Shown: positions 23,989-34,791, counted from the stretch's first letter. The stretch: 64,000 bases of DNA from Clostridia bacterium (GCA_017395685.1 JAFQOD010000004.1:1-64000), one strand, 5' to 3'. The notes: a model not told the origin generated them from the sequence alone. Made by a program: numbers and translations.

Positions 23989-26709
23989 TCAGTCAATGAT
24001 GGCCATCATGGCAGCGATTTCATCGGCATTCGCGGAGAACCGCTTGACACCAATGCCTTCGATATCATAGTGGGCAGTCAGTTCCACAGCGATGATCACC
24101 TTGGTATCAGCGCCGAAGGTTTCAGCAGTATTGATGGCAGCTCCATAGGAGGCTTCTATAGCATTGCCAGCCAGCAGATCGGCCTTGGAGGCATAGAGCT
24201 TCAAGGTTTCGGCGACAACTTTGATCTGCCAGGAGTTGGTATCATAGCTCACGGTGAGGGTGCCGTTGGCAACCACGACGGTGACAGTACCAACCTCATA
24301 GCGGTTAGAAGCAACCAGGGGCAGGGCGTAGGTGGCGTCCACAGACAGATCGATGGGGGTAACACGGTTCCAAACATTGCCGCCCAGTTCCTTCATGGAG
24401 GGGCCAAAGGCAGTCAGGGTGGCGTTATACTTCATGTTGGAAATGGGGGCGATCACTTCGGTCTTGCCGGACTTGGCGCCGCAAACAGAGCAGATTTCTT
24501 CCTTCAGGCCATCACTTTCGGTGGTGGGTTCCTTGGTAATAACCATTTCCCACTTGTGGCCCAGAGCATCCACAACTTCCTGAGCAACCAGTACTTCGTT
24601 GCAAACGGAGCAATGCTTACCTTCGGTCAGGCCAGTTTCGGTGCAGGTGGGGGCAACAGCAGCATCCACAACTTCAGTATGGCCCAGAGCATCCACAACT
24701 TCCTGAGCAACCAGCACTTCATTGCAAACGGAGCAATGCTTGCCTTCGGTCAGACCAGTTTCGGTGCAGGTGGGAGCAACAGCAGCATCCACAACTTCGG
24801 TGTGGCCCAGAGCAGCAACTACTTCCTGGGCAACCAGAACCTTATCACACTTTACGCACTTTTCACCTTCGGTCAAGCCGGTTTCGGTGCAGGTGGGGGC
24901 AACAGCGGGAATCACTTCGGTTTCCTCATGGAAGCAGGGCTTGTGCTCAATTCGGCCGCACAGTTCGCAGATGTAGCCGTTGGGCGTGAATTCCTTCCAC
25001 TGATGGGGGCAATCCTCGTCGCCTTCGGGCAGATCGGGGCTGGGAACGGGATCGGGCTTATCGGTGGGATTGTTATTGGTGACCTTGCCGCACTTCTTGC
25101 AGAACCAGCCGCCAAAGCTGAAGACGACCCAATCATGCTCGCAGGTATCTTCTTCGGGTTCTTCGGGCTCCACAACGGGGGGATTCACAACGGACTCGTC
25201 CGTGGTGGTCGCGCCGCACTTGGTGCAGAAGTAACCATTGTGGGTCACCTGCGTCCAATTGTGCTCGCAAGGATCTTCTTCTTCGGGCTCTTCAAAGAGG
25301 GAATCATCGACGGAGATGTAGCCGCACAGCCGGCAGTAGCCAGCGCCGAAGGAGAACTCAATCCAGTCGTGCGCATCGGGATCGATGGGCAGTTCCACAT
25401 TGTCGTTCAGCACTTCTTCGCAGATATCGCAAACTTCCTGGCCAACGCCTTCCTTCTTGCAGGTGGCGGGGGTCAGAGTTTCAATGTGAGAATCCGCATG
25501 GTCGCATACTTCGGGTTCCAGGGGATCGAGATCGGTGGAATTGGCGCCGCACTTGATGCAGTAGTAAGCGCCAAAGGAGAGGGATACCCACTCATGCTCG
25601 TCGCAGGGGTTCTCAATGGGCTTGTCTTCTTCCAGATCGTCGGGAGTGACAACCTTGTCCTTGACCGCGCTGCAGATGGTGCAGAAGCTGCCGGGGCCGA
25701 AGGTGATCCAGTTGTGGGCTTCCGCGTCAACGGGAATAGACTCGGTCTCAACCACAACGCCGCAGGCGTCGCAGATCACATTCGCGGTGCCTTCATTCAT
25801 GCAGTCAGGCTCGGAAACGGTAACCTTGCTGGTGGCGGTGTGCTTGCAGACGAAGCTGCAGTTGGTGCAGGCGCCGTTTACCAGGTTGTGCATGGAGGCA
25901 GCCTCGGTGGTCACCTTGCCGCAAACGGTGCACTTCACGGGAATGGTGCAGTCGCCGGTGTTCTCGCCGGGGATGTGGGAAGACGCAGCGGGGACAGCCT
26001 CCTTGCCGCAGATGGCGCAAGCGACCGCGGTGGTGCAATCGCCGTCGTCCTCAGCGGGGGTGTGGGCAGCAGCGCCCGGAGTCACGACCACATCACAGTA
26101 AGCGCATTTGATGCCGGTCGTGCAGTCACCGTCGTCGTCACCTTCCACATGAGCGTTCCTGCCGGGAACAGCATCCTTTTCGCAATTGGCGCAAGGAATG
26201 GCAGTGGTGCAATCGCCGTCATCGGCAGAGAGCGTATGATAGGTGGCAGCAACAGCCTCCTTGCCGCAAACTGCGCAAGGAATGGCAGTGGTGCAATCGC
26301 CGTCATCCGCAGCGGGCGTATGCTTACCCGCAGCCACAGCTACCTTACCGCATACCGTGCAATTGATTGCAGTGGTGCAATCGCCGTCGTCTGCGCCAGG
26401 GGTATGCTCAACGGGCTCATGAACAACCTTCGAGCAATTAGGGCAGTACACCTTTTCGGTGCAATCAGTGACCACTGCGTTTGCGTGGTTACAAATCTCC
26501 ATTTCACGATGGCGACTTTTCGAGTGTCCACACACGCATCTACCTGTGAAATTCAAAACATCCGGATCTTTTTCGTAACTGGTACAGTCGCAACCTAGGT
26601 CTGTACAAACAAGCGACGTTTCCGCATGCGCATGCTGATGCACATCCAGCACAGGCATCATGGTCAGCAGCATTGCCAGAACCATGACCAGAGAAAGACT
26701 TTTTTTCAT
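23989..26709 (-). CDS. large secreted CxxC-repeat protein
   Basis: This 906-aa protein has a signal peptide ending in a His-rich stretch (DVHQHAHA). Three cysteine repeat families follow. First come about six 28-29-residue units of H-T-P[18 protein letters not shown] (about 95-270). Then come about six H-x-W-...-C-x-x-C units separated by acidic, Pro-rich linkers (about 315-600). Last are three 41-residue units with [14 protein letters not shown] and CSVC (about 620-730), 123 bp apart in the DNA. The last 170 residues lack cysteine. The paired CxxC motifs suggest metal or disulfide stabilised surface modules; function is unknown. AAAGGAGAGG precedes the ATG. Its promoter region looks invertible. 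Confidence 0.85.
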   Translation of the reverse strand: MKKSLSLVMVLAMLLTMMPVLDVHQHAHAETSLVCTDLGCDCTSYEKDPDVLNFTGRCVCGHSKSRHREMEICNHANAVVTDCTEKVYCPNCSKVVHEPVEHTPGADDGDCTTAINCTVCGKVAVAAGKHTPAADDGDCTTAIPCAVCGKEAVAATYHTLSADDGDCTTAIPCANCEKDAVPGRNAHVEGDDDGDCTTGIKCAYCDVVVTPGAAAHTPAEDDGDCTTAVACAICGKEAVPAASSHIPGENTGDCTIPVKCTVCGKVTTEAASMHNLVNGACTNCSFVCKHTATSKVTVSEPDCMNEGTANVICDACGVVVETESIPVDAEAHNWITFGPGSFCTICSAVKDKVVTPDDLEEDKPIENPCDEHEWVSLSFGAYYCIKCGANSTDLDPLEPEVCDHADSHIETLTPATCKKEGVGQEVCDICEEVLNDNVELPIDPDAHDWIEFSFGAGYCRLCGYISVDDSLFEEPEEEDPCEHNWTQVTHNGYFCTKCGATTTDESVVNPPVVEPEEPEEDTCEHDWVVFSFGGWFCKKCGKVTNNNPTDKPDPVPSPDLPEGDEDCPHQWKEFTPNGYICELCGRIEHKPCFHEETEVIPAVAPTCTETGLTEGEKCVKCDKVLVAQEVVAALGHTEVVDAAVAPTCTETGLTEGKHCSVCNEVLVAQEVVDALGHTEVVDAAVAPTCTETGLTEGKHCSVCNEVLVAQEVVDALGHKWEMVITKEPTTESDGLKEEICSVCGAKSGKTEVIAPISNMKYNATLTAFGPSMKELGGNVWNRVTPIDLSVDATYALPLVASNRYEVGTVTVVVANGTLTVSYDTNSWQIKVVAETLKLYASKADLLAGNAIEASYGAAINTAETFGADTKVIIAVELTAHYDIEGIGVKRFSANADEIAAMMAIID
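24580..24880. repeat. 123-bp direct repeats inside the CxxC gene
   Basis: Near-identical 123-bp units (41 codons) recur; for example CTTCGGTCAG at 24621 and CTTCGGTCAG at 24744 begin equivalent points. Such repeats can change copy number by slippage or recombination. Confidence 0.8.
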
Positions 26710-26752
26710 GTTACCTCTCCTTTTTTGTTTTTGACACTGTTTTTTGGGAATA

Positions 26753-27538
<786 letters not shown>

Positions 27539-27591
27539 TCATTTATATTTTTCCGGAAAAAGGATATAGAAAAAAATGTCACACGTATGCA

Positions 27592-27631
27592 AAAAGGGCT
27601 TTTCGGTTTTTTCAAACCGAAAAGCCCTTTT
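27592..27631. terminator. bidirectional terminator with an 18-bp stem
   Basis: AAAAGGGCTTTTCGGTTT (27592-27609) pairs perfectly with AAACCGAAAAGCCCTTTT (27614-27631) around a four-base loop. It is downstream of rimO and insulates the recombinase gene from it. Confidence 0.88.
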
Positions 27632-27683
27632 GATGATGATGAAAAGATGAAAAAATTCGATTGTAATCTGGCAGAGGATGCAT

Positions 27684-29003
27684 TCATTCTTCCGCCTGGG
27701 CGGTGAGATCGTAGGTATCCGCGCCGGTGATGGTGGCGGTGATGAATGTGCCTTCTTCCAAAGGCCGATTGCTGAAGAGGAGGATTTCTCCATCCGCATC
27801 CGGTGCCTCCCATTGGGAGCGGGCGGTGTACACATCGCCCCTGAAGCCGGTGACCAGCAGTTTTTCTTTTTTTCCGATCCGCTTTTCATTGCGGGCAAGG
27901 CTGATCTTTGCCTGCAGATTCATCAGCCGATCCAATCGTTCTTCCTTGATTTCTTCGGGAATCTGATGGGCCATCAGAGCGGCGGGGGTGTCATCCTCGG
28001 GGGAGAAGGTGAAGGCGCCCATCCGGTCAAAGGCCATTTCCTCGGTGAAATCCATAAGCTTTTCGAAATCATCCTCTGTTTCCCCGGGGAAACCCACGAT
28101 GAAGGTGGTGCGCAGGCAAAAACCCATATCCCTGGCGGCAGTAAGCATTTCCTTGATATGCTGGATGGTGCCCCGCCGGTTCATCTTTTTCAGCAGCCCG
28201 GGGGAGGCATGCTGCAGCGGCAGATCCAGATATTTGCAGATGTTATCTTTGGCCGCCATGGTTTGGAGCAATTCCATATTGGTTTCATCGGGATACATAT
28301 ACAGGGCCCTAAGCCAATCCACCCCCGGGATATCCGAAGCCTCCTTCAGCAGGCTGGCGAGTGAATCCCCCGTATCAATGCCGTAGCGGGTGGTATCCTG
28401 GGCGATGAGGATATGCTCCCTGACCCCCTGGCCGGAAAGGGCGCGCATTTCATTGAGAATGGCTTCCCGGGAGCGGGAACGATAGCCGCCCCGGATCAGG
28501 GGAATGGCGCAGTAGGCGCATTTGTTATCACAGCCGTCCCCGGTTTTGATATAGGCGGAATAGGGGGGCGTGGTCAGCACCCGGCCGCACTCCAGGAAGG
28601 CATTATTCCGTTCCGTGGCCATGGGACGCTTTCCGGAAAGGGCATCGGAAAGATGCCTTATCAGATCAGCATATTGGGATACCCCCAGCATACAATCGAT
28701 TTCCGGAATCTGATCCATCAGATCCTGATCATAGCGCTGGGCCAGGCAGCCGGTGACGCAAAGCAAGCGGCAGCGGCCGGTTTTTTTATATTCAGCCATT
28801 TCAAAAATGCTGTCGATGGATTCTTCCTTGGCCGGGGCAATAAAGCCGCAGGTATTGACGATCAGGATATCTGCCTGGCCGGGATCGGCGACGATCTGGC
28901 AGCCCGCATCCTTCAATTGGGAAAGCATCTGCTCCGAATCCACCCGGTTCTTTACGCACCCCAGCGAAATCATGCCCACATTCAGGCCCTGCAAATTTTT
29001 CAT
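27684..29003 (-). CDS. rimO: ribosomal protein S12 methylthiotransferase
   Basis: This 439-aa radical SAM methylthiotransferase modifies the universally conserved Asp of S12. The N-terminal UPF0004 domain has cysteines in SLGCVKNRVDSE, VNTCGFI and CVTGCLAQRY. The radical SAM motif C-x3-C-x2-C is in GDGCDNKCAYCAIPLIRG. A C-terminal TRAM domain ends the protein. The IPLIRGGYRSR signature separates RimO from MiaB. It is divergent from the FAD oxidoreductase gene. Confidence 0.93.
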   Translation of the reverse strand: MKNLQGLNVGMISLGCVKNRVDSEQMLSQLKDAGCQIVADPGQADILIVNTCGFIAPAKEESIDSIFEMAEYKKTGRCRLLCVTGCLAQRYDQDLMDQIPEIDCMLGVSQYADLIRHLSDALSGKRPMATERNNAFLECGRVLTTPPYSAYIKTGDGCDNKCAYCAIPLIRGGYRSRSREAILNEMRALSGQGVREHILIAQDTTRYGIDTGDSLASLLKEASDIPGVDWLRALYMYPDETNMELLQTMAAKDNICKYLDLPLQHASPGLLKKMNRRGTIQHIKEMLTAARDMGFCLRTTFIVGFPGETEDDFEKLMDFTEEMAFDRMGAFTFSPEDDTPAALMAHQIPEEIKEERLDRLMNLQAKISLARNEKRIGKKEKLLVTGFRGDVYTARSQWEAPDADGEILLFSNRPLEEGTFITATITGADTYDLTAQAEE

Positions 29004-29158
29004 GGCTTGTTTCCTCCCTTATGGTTGCGAATTATTGTATCACGTTTGCAGGGGGCAGCACAAGAGGAAGAAAGGATATTCCCTCATTTCCCGCTGTTAT
29101 TTGTTTGAATTCCCTGCGGATTCATGATATAATGCATTCTGGGAAAGGAGGGCATGAA

Positions 29159-30763
29159 ATGCTTCGGGTGATCAATTTGAAGGTGCCCCTGGATGCGGGG
29201 CAGGATTTTCCCCTGGAAATGGCGCTGAAAAAGCTGAAAACCGGCAGGGAGCAGGTGCTCTCCTGGCATATCAGCAAAAAAAGCGTGGATGCACGGGATA
29301 AGGGCGATGTGCATTTTGTGATGGCGGTGGATGTGAAACTGAAAAAGGAAGACGCCGTTTTTCGCGCCCTCAAGCCCGGCGTTGCCCAGCAGGTATCGGA
29401 AAAAATTCCCGGTATCGTGCTGTCCCGGCAGCCCGTGGGTCCCCGGCCGGTAGTGGCAGGATTTGGCCCCGGCGGATTATTTGCCGCCCTGATTCTGGCC
29501 CGGGCGGGGCTTCGTCCCATCGTGCTGGAGAGAGGAGAAAGGGTGGATCAGCGGGCCCGCTCCACTGAAATTTTTGCATCAACCGGAACGCTCAATCCTG
29601 AAAGCAATATTCAGTTCGGGGAAGGGGGCGCCGGCGCCTTTTCTGATGGCAAGCTGACCACCGGCATCAAGGATAAGCGGTGCCGGATGGTATTGAAGGA
29701 GCTTTGCGATCACGGGGCACCGGAGGAAATTTTATATCTGGCCCGGCCCCATATCGGTACCGATAAGCTGCCGCTGGTGGTGGCCGCCATCCGGGAAGAA
29801 ATTCTGTCCCTCGGGGGAGAAGTGCGCTTTTCTACGAAAATGACCGGCATCAGAAAGCAGGCCGGCAGCCTGTGCGCCGTGGAATATATGGATGAATCAG
29901 GAAAAGGAGAAATCGAAACCGACGCCCTGATCGTGGCCATCGGCCACAGCGCCGCTGATACCCAGCAGATGCTGTTTATGGCCGGGGTGGATATGATGCA
30001 GAAGCCCTTCTCCGTGGGGGCGCGTATTGAGCATTCCCAATCCCTGATCAATCAGAGCCAGTATGGAAAATTTGCCAAACATCCGGCTCTTGGGGCTGCG
30101 GAATATCATCTTTCAACCAAGCTGAAATCCGGCCGGGGGGCGTACACCTTCTGCATGTGCCCCGGCGGTACAGTGGTGCCTGCCGCCAGCCGGGTAGGCG
30201 GCCTTTGCGTAAATGGGATGAGCACCTTTGCCCGGGATGGGGAAAATGCCAATGCGGCGCTGCTCATCGATGTGCGGCCGGAGGACTTTGGGGATGATCA
30301 TCCTCTGGCAGGCTATACCCTGCAGCGGGCATGGGAAAGCAAGGCCTTCCGTGCCGGCGGCAGTGATTACAGGGCGCCGGTGCAGCTGGCGGGGGATCTG
30401 CTTTCAGGCAGAGAAACCAAGGCCCTCGGCAGCGTAAAGCCCACCTATCGCCCCGGCGTTACCTGCGCTGATTTCAGGGCGATTCTGCCGGATTATGCGT
30501 ATCAGGGGCTGAAGGAGGCCATTCTGGCCTTTGACCGGCAATTAAAGGGATTTGCCCTGCCCGATGCAGTGCTGACGGCGGTGGAAAGCCGCTCCTCCTG
30601 CCCGGTCAGGTTGCCCCGGGATGCAAGATATGAAAGCAGCATCGGCGGTGTATATCCCTGCGGCGAGGGTGCCGGATATGCCGGGGGCATTATGAGCGCC
30701 TCCGTGGATGGCATCCGGGTTGCGGAAGCAGTATTGAAAAACAGAGGCATGATGGAGGAATAA
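29159..30763 (+). CDS. NAD(P)/FAD-dependent oxidoreductase of unknown substrate
   Basis: This 534-aa protein has an N-terminal domain of about 90 residues (RVINLKVPLDAGQDFPLEMALKKLK) and an FAD Rossmann motif VVAGFGPGGLFAALILARAG (about 97-116). The conserved ESNIQFGEGGAGAFSDGKLTTGIKD segment and a C-terminal GVYPCGEGAGYAGGIMSASVDG close the fold. This is a widespread Firmicute family annotated only as FAD-dependent oxidoreductase. AAAGGAGGG precedes ATG 29159, and TGA-TATAAT (hexamer 29128-29133) is a likely -10. Four bases separate it from dtd, so it leads that operon. Confidence 0.85.
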   Translation: MLRVINLKVPLDAGQDFPLEMALKKLKTGREQVLSWHISKKSVDARDKGDVHFVMAVDVKLKKEDAVFRALKPGVAQQVSEKIPGIVLSRQPVGPRPVVAGFGPGGLFAALILARAGLRPIVLERGERVDQRARSTEIFASTGTLNPESNIQFGEGGAGAFSDGKLTTGIKDKRCRMVLKELCDHGAPEEILYLARPHIGTDKLPLVVAAIREEILSLGGEVRFSTKMTGIRKQAGSLCAVEYMDESGKGEIETDALIVAIGHSAADTQQMLFMAGVDMMQKPFSVGARIEHSQSLINQSQYGKFAKHPALGAAEYHLSTKLKSGRGAYTFCMCPGGTVVPAASRVGGLCVNGMSTFARDGENANAALLIDVRPEDFGDDHPLAGYTLQRAWESKAFRAGGSDYRAPVQLAGDLLSGRETKALGSVKPTYRPGVTCADFRAILPDYAYQGLKEAILAFDRQLKGFALPDAVLTAVESRSSCPVRLPRDARYESSIGGVYPCGEGAGYAGGIMSASVDGIRVAEAVLKNRGMMEE

Positions 30764-30766
30764 GCG

Positions 30767-31216
30767 ATGCGCTGCGTGATTCAGAGGGTATCGGAAGCGT
30801 ATGTAACCGTTGAAGGAAAAGAAACCGGCCGGGTGGAAAAGGGATATTGCGCCCTCATCGGCGTGGAAAGCGGCGATACGGAAAAGGATGCCGTATACAT
30901 GGCGGGGAAGATCGCCAAACTGCGCATTTTTGAAGATGAAAACGAGAAAATGAACCGATCCATCCTGGATGTGGGGGGCAAGGTGCTGGCTATCAGCCAG
31001 TTTACGCTGCTGGGGGACGCCCGGGGCCAGAACCGCCCCGGTTTTACAAAGGCAGAAGCGCCGGATAGGGCCAATGAACTATATGAACTGACCTGCGCGG
31101 AGCTGAGAAAGCTGGGGGTGCCTGTGGAAAATGGCATTTTCCGCACGCATATGATGGTGCATATTGTAAACGACGGCCCTGTAACCATTTTATTGGATAG
31201 TCATAAGGAATTTTAA
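30767..31216 (+). CDS. dtd: D-aminoacyl-tRNA deacylase
   Basis: This 149-aa enzyme removes D-amino acids (and glycine) mischarged on tRNA. Its full family length and motifs are present: MRCVIQRVSEAYVTV, the SQFTLLGD active-site Thr region and NDGPVT with the Gly-cisPro gate. It starts 4 bases after the FAD gene and is followed at once by a metallo-hydrolase gene. This dtd-MBL-hemZ order is common in Clostridia. Confidence 0.96.
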   Translation: MRCVIQRVSEAYVTVEGKETGRVEKGYCALIGVESGDTEKDAVYMAGKIAKLRIFEDENEKMNRSILDVGGKVLAISQFTLLGDARGQNRPGFTKAEAPDRANELYELTCAELRKLGVPVENGIFRTHMMVHIVNDGPVTILLDSHKEF

Positions 31217-31219
31217 GCC

Positions 31220-31813
31220 ATGATGAAGATTGAAACATTGGCAGTGGGGCCACTTTCCACCAATTGCTATCTGGTTTCCCTGGAAGAAAGGGAGGATGTG
31301 CTGGTCATCGATCCTGCTGCAGAGCCGGAAAGGATTCTGGCGGCCATCGGGGAAAGGAAAGTGGCGGCGGTGCTGCTCACTCACGGGCATTTTGATCATA
31401 CCGGGGCGCTGCATGCCTTTTCGGATAAGCCCATTTATATGCATCCCTCCGACAGGATCATGCTCACCGATGCCAAATGGAGTGTGGGGTGGCGCCTCGG
31501 GGATGATGCCGAGCGGCCGGACGCCACCGATTTTGTTCAGGAAGGGACAAAGCTGCACCTGGCAGGCATGGATATTTCCGTCATGCATCTGCCGGGGCAT
31601 ACCCTGGGCGGCGTGGCCTATCGGATGGGGGATGCGCTCTTTACCGGCGATACTCTCTTTTACCGGGCGTATGGCCGGGTGGATCATGCCGGGGGCGATC
31701 TGGCGGTGCTGTTTGCTTCTTTGAAACGATTGCTGAAGATGGAAGAGGATCTGAAGGTGTATCCCGGTCATGGCCGGGCAACCACGCTGTTCCAGGAAAG
31801 GGGCCGTTTATGA
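31220..31813 (+). CDS. glyoxalase-II-like metallo-hydrolase
   Basis: This 197-aa metallo-beta-lactamase-fold protein has LTHGHFDHTGA, LPGHTLGGV, FTGDTLF and VYPGHGRATTL, a complete set of dinuclear metal ligands. It is the short YcbL-like type, lacking the C-terminal helical domain of true glyoxalase II, so the thioester substrate is uncertain. It overlaps hemZ by 4 bp (ATGA). Confidence 0.85.
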   Translation: MMKIETLAVGPLSTNCYLVSLEEREDVLVIDPAAEPERILAAIGERKVAAVLLTHGHFDHTGALHAFSDKPIYMHPSDRIMLTDAKWSVGWRLGDDAERPDATDFVQEGTKLHLAGMDISVMHLPGHTLGGVAYRMGDALFTGDTLFYRAYGRVDHAGGDLAVLFASLKRLLKMEEDLKVYPGHGRATTLFQERGRL

Positions 31814-33270
31814 TTGTCAGCCTGCATACCCCGACGGTACAGTTTGCCAATGATCTGGCGGATGTAATCCGGATTTTTCTTGGCGGTATTGAATTGAAAA
31901 TCAATGAGCCGGGGGGAGAGCTTTCCATCCTGCATACGGAAATTGTGGAAGGCAATATGCGCCTTTGCCGCATGGAGGCATCGGGCGTATTCAGCGGCAT
32001 TCAGGAAAACCGGGCAGAAGTGAATGCCGATCCCCTGTTGGAAAAAAGGTATCACAAGCGGCAGATCAAGCAGGCGCTCTATGAAGTGATGAAGACTGCC
32101 TGCGGACGCACGCCGCCCTGGGGTTCCCTCACCGGCATCCGCCCCACCCGGCTGATTTACGAAGGGATGGGCAGGGGCCTGTCCAGGGATCAGGCCATGG
32201 CGCATGTTCAGCGGGAATTTGATGTGCATCCCGAGAAGGCACGGCTGCTTTCTGAAATTGTGGATGTACAGCTTTCCCTGCCCCAGCCGGACAGGCAGGA
32301 AGTGGATTTGTATGTGGGCATCCCCTTCTGTGTATCCCGTTGTGCCTATTGCTCCTTCCTCAGCGGGGAAGTGGGAAAGGGAAAGCAATTGCCTCCTTAT
32401 GTGGATGCGCTGGAAAAGGAAATCAGGCAAACGCTGCAGCTGATTGAGGAAAAGGGGCTCAGGCCCCGGGCTTTCTATATGGGCGGCGGAACCCCTACCT
32501 CTCTTTCTGCCCCCTTGCTGGAGCGTGTGCTGAAGGCAGCCCGGCCCTTCATCGATCAATCCTGCGAGGTGACGGTGGAGGCGGGCAGACCTGATACCAT
32601 CGACCGGGATAAGCTGCAGGCCATCCGGGAAAACGGGGCCACCCGCATTTCCGTCAATCCCCAGACCATGCATGATGCCACCCTGGAGCGTATCGGCCGC
32701 CGGCATACCACCGCCCAGACGGAGGCGGCCTATCAGATGGCACGGGACACCGGTTTTCATCACATCAATATGGATCTGATTGCAGGGCTGCCGGGGGAAA
32801 ACCTGGATATGTTCCTGCAAACCTTGGAATGGAGTCGGAAAATGCACCCGGAAAGCCTGACGGTGCACACACTCTCCATCAAGCGATCCAGCCTGCTGCA
32901 TCTTTGGGAGGCGGAATTGCCCGACGGCAAAATGGTGGGCGAAATGGTGGAGGCCGGAAGGCAGGAAGCCGCTGCCCGCGGCATGCAGCCCTATTATCTC
33001 TATCGCCAGAAATACATGGCCGGCAATCTGGAAAATGTGGGCTATGCGCTGCCCGGACATGCCTGCCTGTACAACATCGATATGATGGAAGAAACGGCAA
33101 ACGTGCTGGCCGTGGGGGCCGGTGCCATCAGCAAACGGGTATATCCAGCCATCGGCCGTATTGAGCGTGCCCCCAACGTTAGTGAAATCACCCATTATAT
33201 CACCCGGGTGGATGAAATGATGGAGAGAAAACGGGCCCTCTGGGCGGAGGAATGGGGAAAAGGGGAGTGA
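31810..33270 (+). CDS. hemZ: HemZ-type oxygen-independent coproporphyrinogen oxidase-like radical SAM protein
   Basis: This 486-aa protein has an N-terminal domain of about 165 residues found in HemZ but not HemN, then the radical SAM motif VGIPFCVSRCAYCSFLSGE (C-x3-C-x2-C). GGGTPTSL and the C-terminal LYRQKYMAGNLENVGYALPGHACLYNIDMMEE follow. HemZ members act in, or are related to, anaerobic haem synthesis; some relatives are haem chaperones. It closes the FAD-dtd-MBL operon. Confidence 0.9.
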   Translation: MIVSLHTPTVQFANDLADVIRIFLGGIELKINEPGGELSILHTEIVEGNMRLCRMEASGVFSGIQENRAEVNADPLLEKRYHKRQIKQALYEVMKTACGRTPPWGSLTGIRPTRLIYEGMGRGLSRDQAMAHVQREFDVHPEKARLLSEIVDVQLSLPQPDRQEVDLYVGIPFCVSRCAYCSFLSGEVGKGKQLPPYVDALEKEIRQTLQLIEEKGLRPRAFYMGGGTPTSLSAPLLERVLKAARPFIDQSCEVTVEAGRPDTIDRDKLQAIRENGATRISVNPQTMHDATLERIGRRHTTAQTEAAYQMARDTGFHHINMDLIAGLPGENLDMFLQTLEWSRKMHPESLTVHTLSIKRSSLLHLWEAELPDGKMVGEMVEAGRQEAAARGMQPYYLYRQKYMAGNLENVGYALPGHACLYNIDMMEETANVLAVGAGAISKRVYPAIGRIERAPNVSEITHYITRVDEMMERKRALWAEEWGKGE

Positions 33271-33322
33271 ATTTTCCCCTGGAAGCAGCCTATAAGAATC
33301 TTTGCCTGTCTTCAGGATTTGC

Positions 33323-33351
33323 TTGACGGAAAGACAGGGAAATAGTATAAT
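33323..33351 (+). promoter_or_regulatory. sigma-A promoter upstream of the SecD-like gene
   Basis: TTGACG (33323-33328), a 17-bp spacer and TATAAT (33346-33351) precede the gene by about 80 bp. An inverted repeat CCTGTCTT (33305-33312)/AAGACAGG (33331-33338) brackets the -35 and could be an operator or the hemZ terminator. Confidence 0.7.
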
Positions 33352-33429
33352 AATCGGGTATATTAATGGCTGAAACGCGCTAGGCGCGCAAAAATGCATC
33401 TTGTATGCTGAGAGGAAGAGTAAGAAATT

Positions 33430-34722
33430 ATGGCAAAGAATGCAAAGATCCACAAGTCCATGTCTGCCCGCAGCAAGGGCTTTATCGGCCTGGTGCTGCT
33501 GCTGGCGATCACTGTAATCGTATCTTTCCTGTCTGTATCCGGCGTTCATTATGGTGAAGACGGCGTGATGCAGCTGCTGCCCTGGGTTCCGGTGAGCAGC
33601 AAGAACTGGCCCGAATCCCTGCCCCTGTCCCGGGCGCTGGGCGGCGGCGAGTACGTGATGCTGTATGCCTCCGTTGCTGAAGGTGAAAATCTGGAGGAGG
33701 AACTGGCTGCTTCCAAGAAATCTGTGGAAGCCCGTATTGCCGCTCTGGGCGAAACGGATGCCAAGGTGACTGTGGAAGGCAATGCCCTGCGGGTGGAACT
33801 GCCTGAAATGAATGACGAAGCCCTGCACAGCTGGATTGAATTCGTCTCCATGCCCGGCAAGTTCGATCTGCAGAATGTGTCCGGCGAAACCGTGTTCAGC
33901 GCGCCCTTCGCCAAGACCAGCGTTGCTCCCAATTCTGCCAACAATGCCTATGAAATGACCATCGAATTTTCCAAGGAAGATACCCAGGCCCTGAATGAAG
34001 CGGTTGCCGCCAACGGCGCTCTCTTCAATGCCTTCTGCGACGGCAGCGTGGTGGCCTATTATGTAAGCGTTGAAAATGGCAAAGTGGTTATGAATATGGG
34101 CCAGGATCTGAACACTGCTTCCAATGTGGCCGTGCTGTGCCTGAATCCTGTTACCGTGTCTCTGTCCTACACCCATGACGGCGAGAGTGAAGGGGAAGTG
34201 GCCGCCACTTCCGGCGCCTTCCTTTCCATCGTGCTGATTGCATGCGCTGCCCTGCTGGTGGCTGGCGCCATTTACCTGATCGGCAAGGGCAAGCTGACCG
34301 GCGTTTCCGCCATCATCACCGTATGGTGCGCTGTTATGCTGGAATGCTTCTTCTACGCTACGCTGGTGCGCAGCACCGTTACCCTGATCAACCTGCTGAT
34401 GCTGGTTGTGGGTCTGGTGCTGGCCCTGTATGCCGCCGCCCTCCGCACCAAGGAAATCAGCAAGCTGATCGGTGAAGGCAATACCCCCAAATCTGCCAAT
34501 AAACTGGGCATGCGCACTGCCGCCAAGAAGGTCTGGCTGGCCCACGGCGTTCTGCTGGTGCTGTCCCTGATCATGATGATCTTCGGCTTCTCCAAAGTTG
34601 CGGGCTATGCCCTGTGCTGCGGCGTGACTGCCAGCGCCTTTGTGACCCCCGTGATGCGCCTGTTCCAGGCCAGCTTTATTGCCATGACCGGTAAGGCCGC
34701 CAGCTTTGGCAAGGTAAAATAA
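33430..34722 (+). CDS. degenerate SecD-like membrane protein
   Basis: This 430-aa protein has one N-terminal membrane helix (about 17-37), a large extracytoplasmic region and several C-terminal helices (about 255-415). GGGEYVMLYASVAEG (about 71-85) and VEARIAALGETDAKVTVEGNALRVELP (about 99-125) follow the SecD P1 pattern, GLDLxGG and the I-x-x-R-V-x-x-L-G block. The NNAYEMTIEFSKEDTQALNEAV segment matches the second P1 half. The usual GMAVDANVLIFERI motif, with its proton-relay Asp, reads VVGLVLALYAAALRTKEI here. No secF follows, yet recJ does, as in normal secD-secF-recJ clusters. It is probably a reduced SecD relative. Confidence 0.65.
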   Translation: MAKNAKIHKSMSARSKGFIGLVLLLAITVIVSFLSVSGVHYGEDGVMQLLPWVPVSSKNWPESLPLSRALGGGEYVMLYASVAEGENLEEELAASKKSVEARIAALGETDAKVTVEGNALRVELPEMNDEALHSWIEFVSMPGKFDLQNVSGETVFSAPFAKTSVAPNSANNAYEMTIEFSKEDTQALNEAVAANGALFNAFCDGSVVAYYVSVENGKVVMNMGQDLNTASNVAVLCLNPVTVSLSYTHDGESEGEVAATSGAFLSIVLIACAALLVAGAIYLIGKGKLTGVSAIITVWCAVMLECFFYATLVRSTVTLINLLMLVVGLVLALYAAALRTKEISKLIGEGNTPKSANKLGMRTAAKKVWLAHGVLLVLSLIMMIFGFSKVAGYALCCGVTASAFVTPVMRLFQASFIAMTGKAASFGKVK

Positions 34723-34734
34723 GGAAAATCAAAA

Positions 34735-34768
34735 GGGTGCCGGCAGAAAAAACCGGCACCCTCTTTTT
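34735..34768 (+). terminator. rho-independent terminator after the SecD-like gene
   Basis: GGGTGCCGG (34735-34743) pairs with CCGGCACCC (34753-34761), followed by TCTTTTT. It lies 24 bp before the recJ start. Confidence 0.85.
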
Positions 34769-34791
34769 ACACTTTTTTCGGAGGAAATGGC

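Noticed and set aside
24580-24880. Regular 123-bp repeats considered as a CRISPR or satellite array
   Set aside because: The repeats are in frame and encode 41-residue protein units; there are no unique spacers.
23842-26598. Long open frame opposite the CxxC-repeat gene
   Set aside because: The minus strand has a signal peptide, ribosome site and regular cysteine repeats; the plus-strand frame is a shadow with Gly/Ala-rich repeats mirrored from it.
31768-34545. Long open frame opposite hemZ and the SecD-like gene
   Set aside because: It spans two real genes and their intergenic promoter on the other strand, which a true gene would not do.
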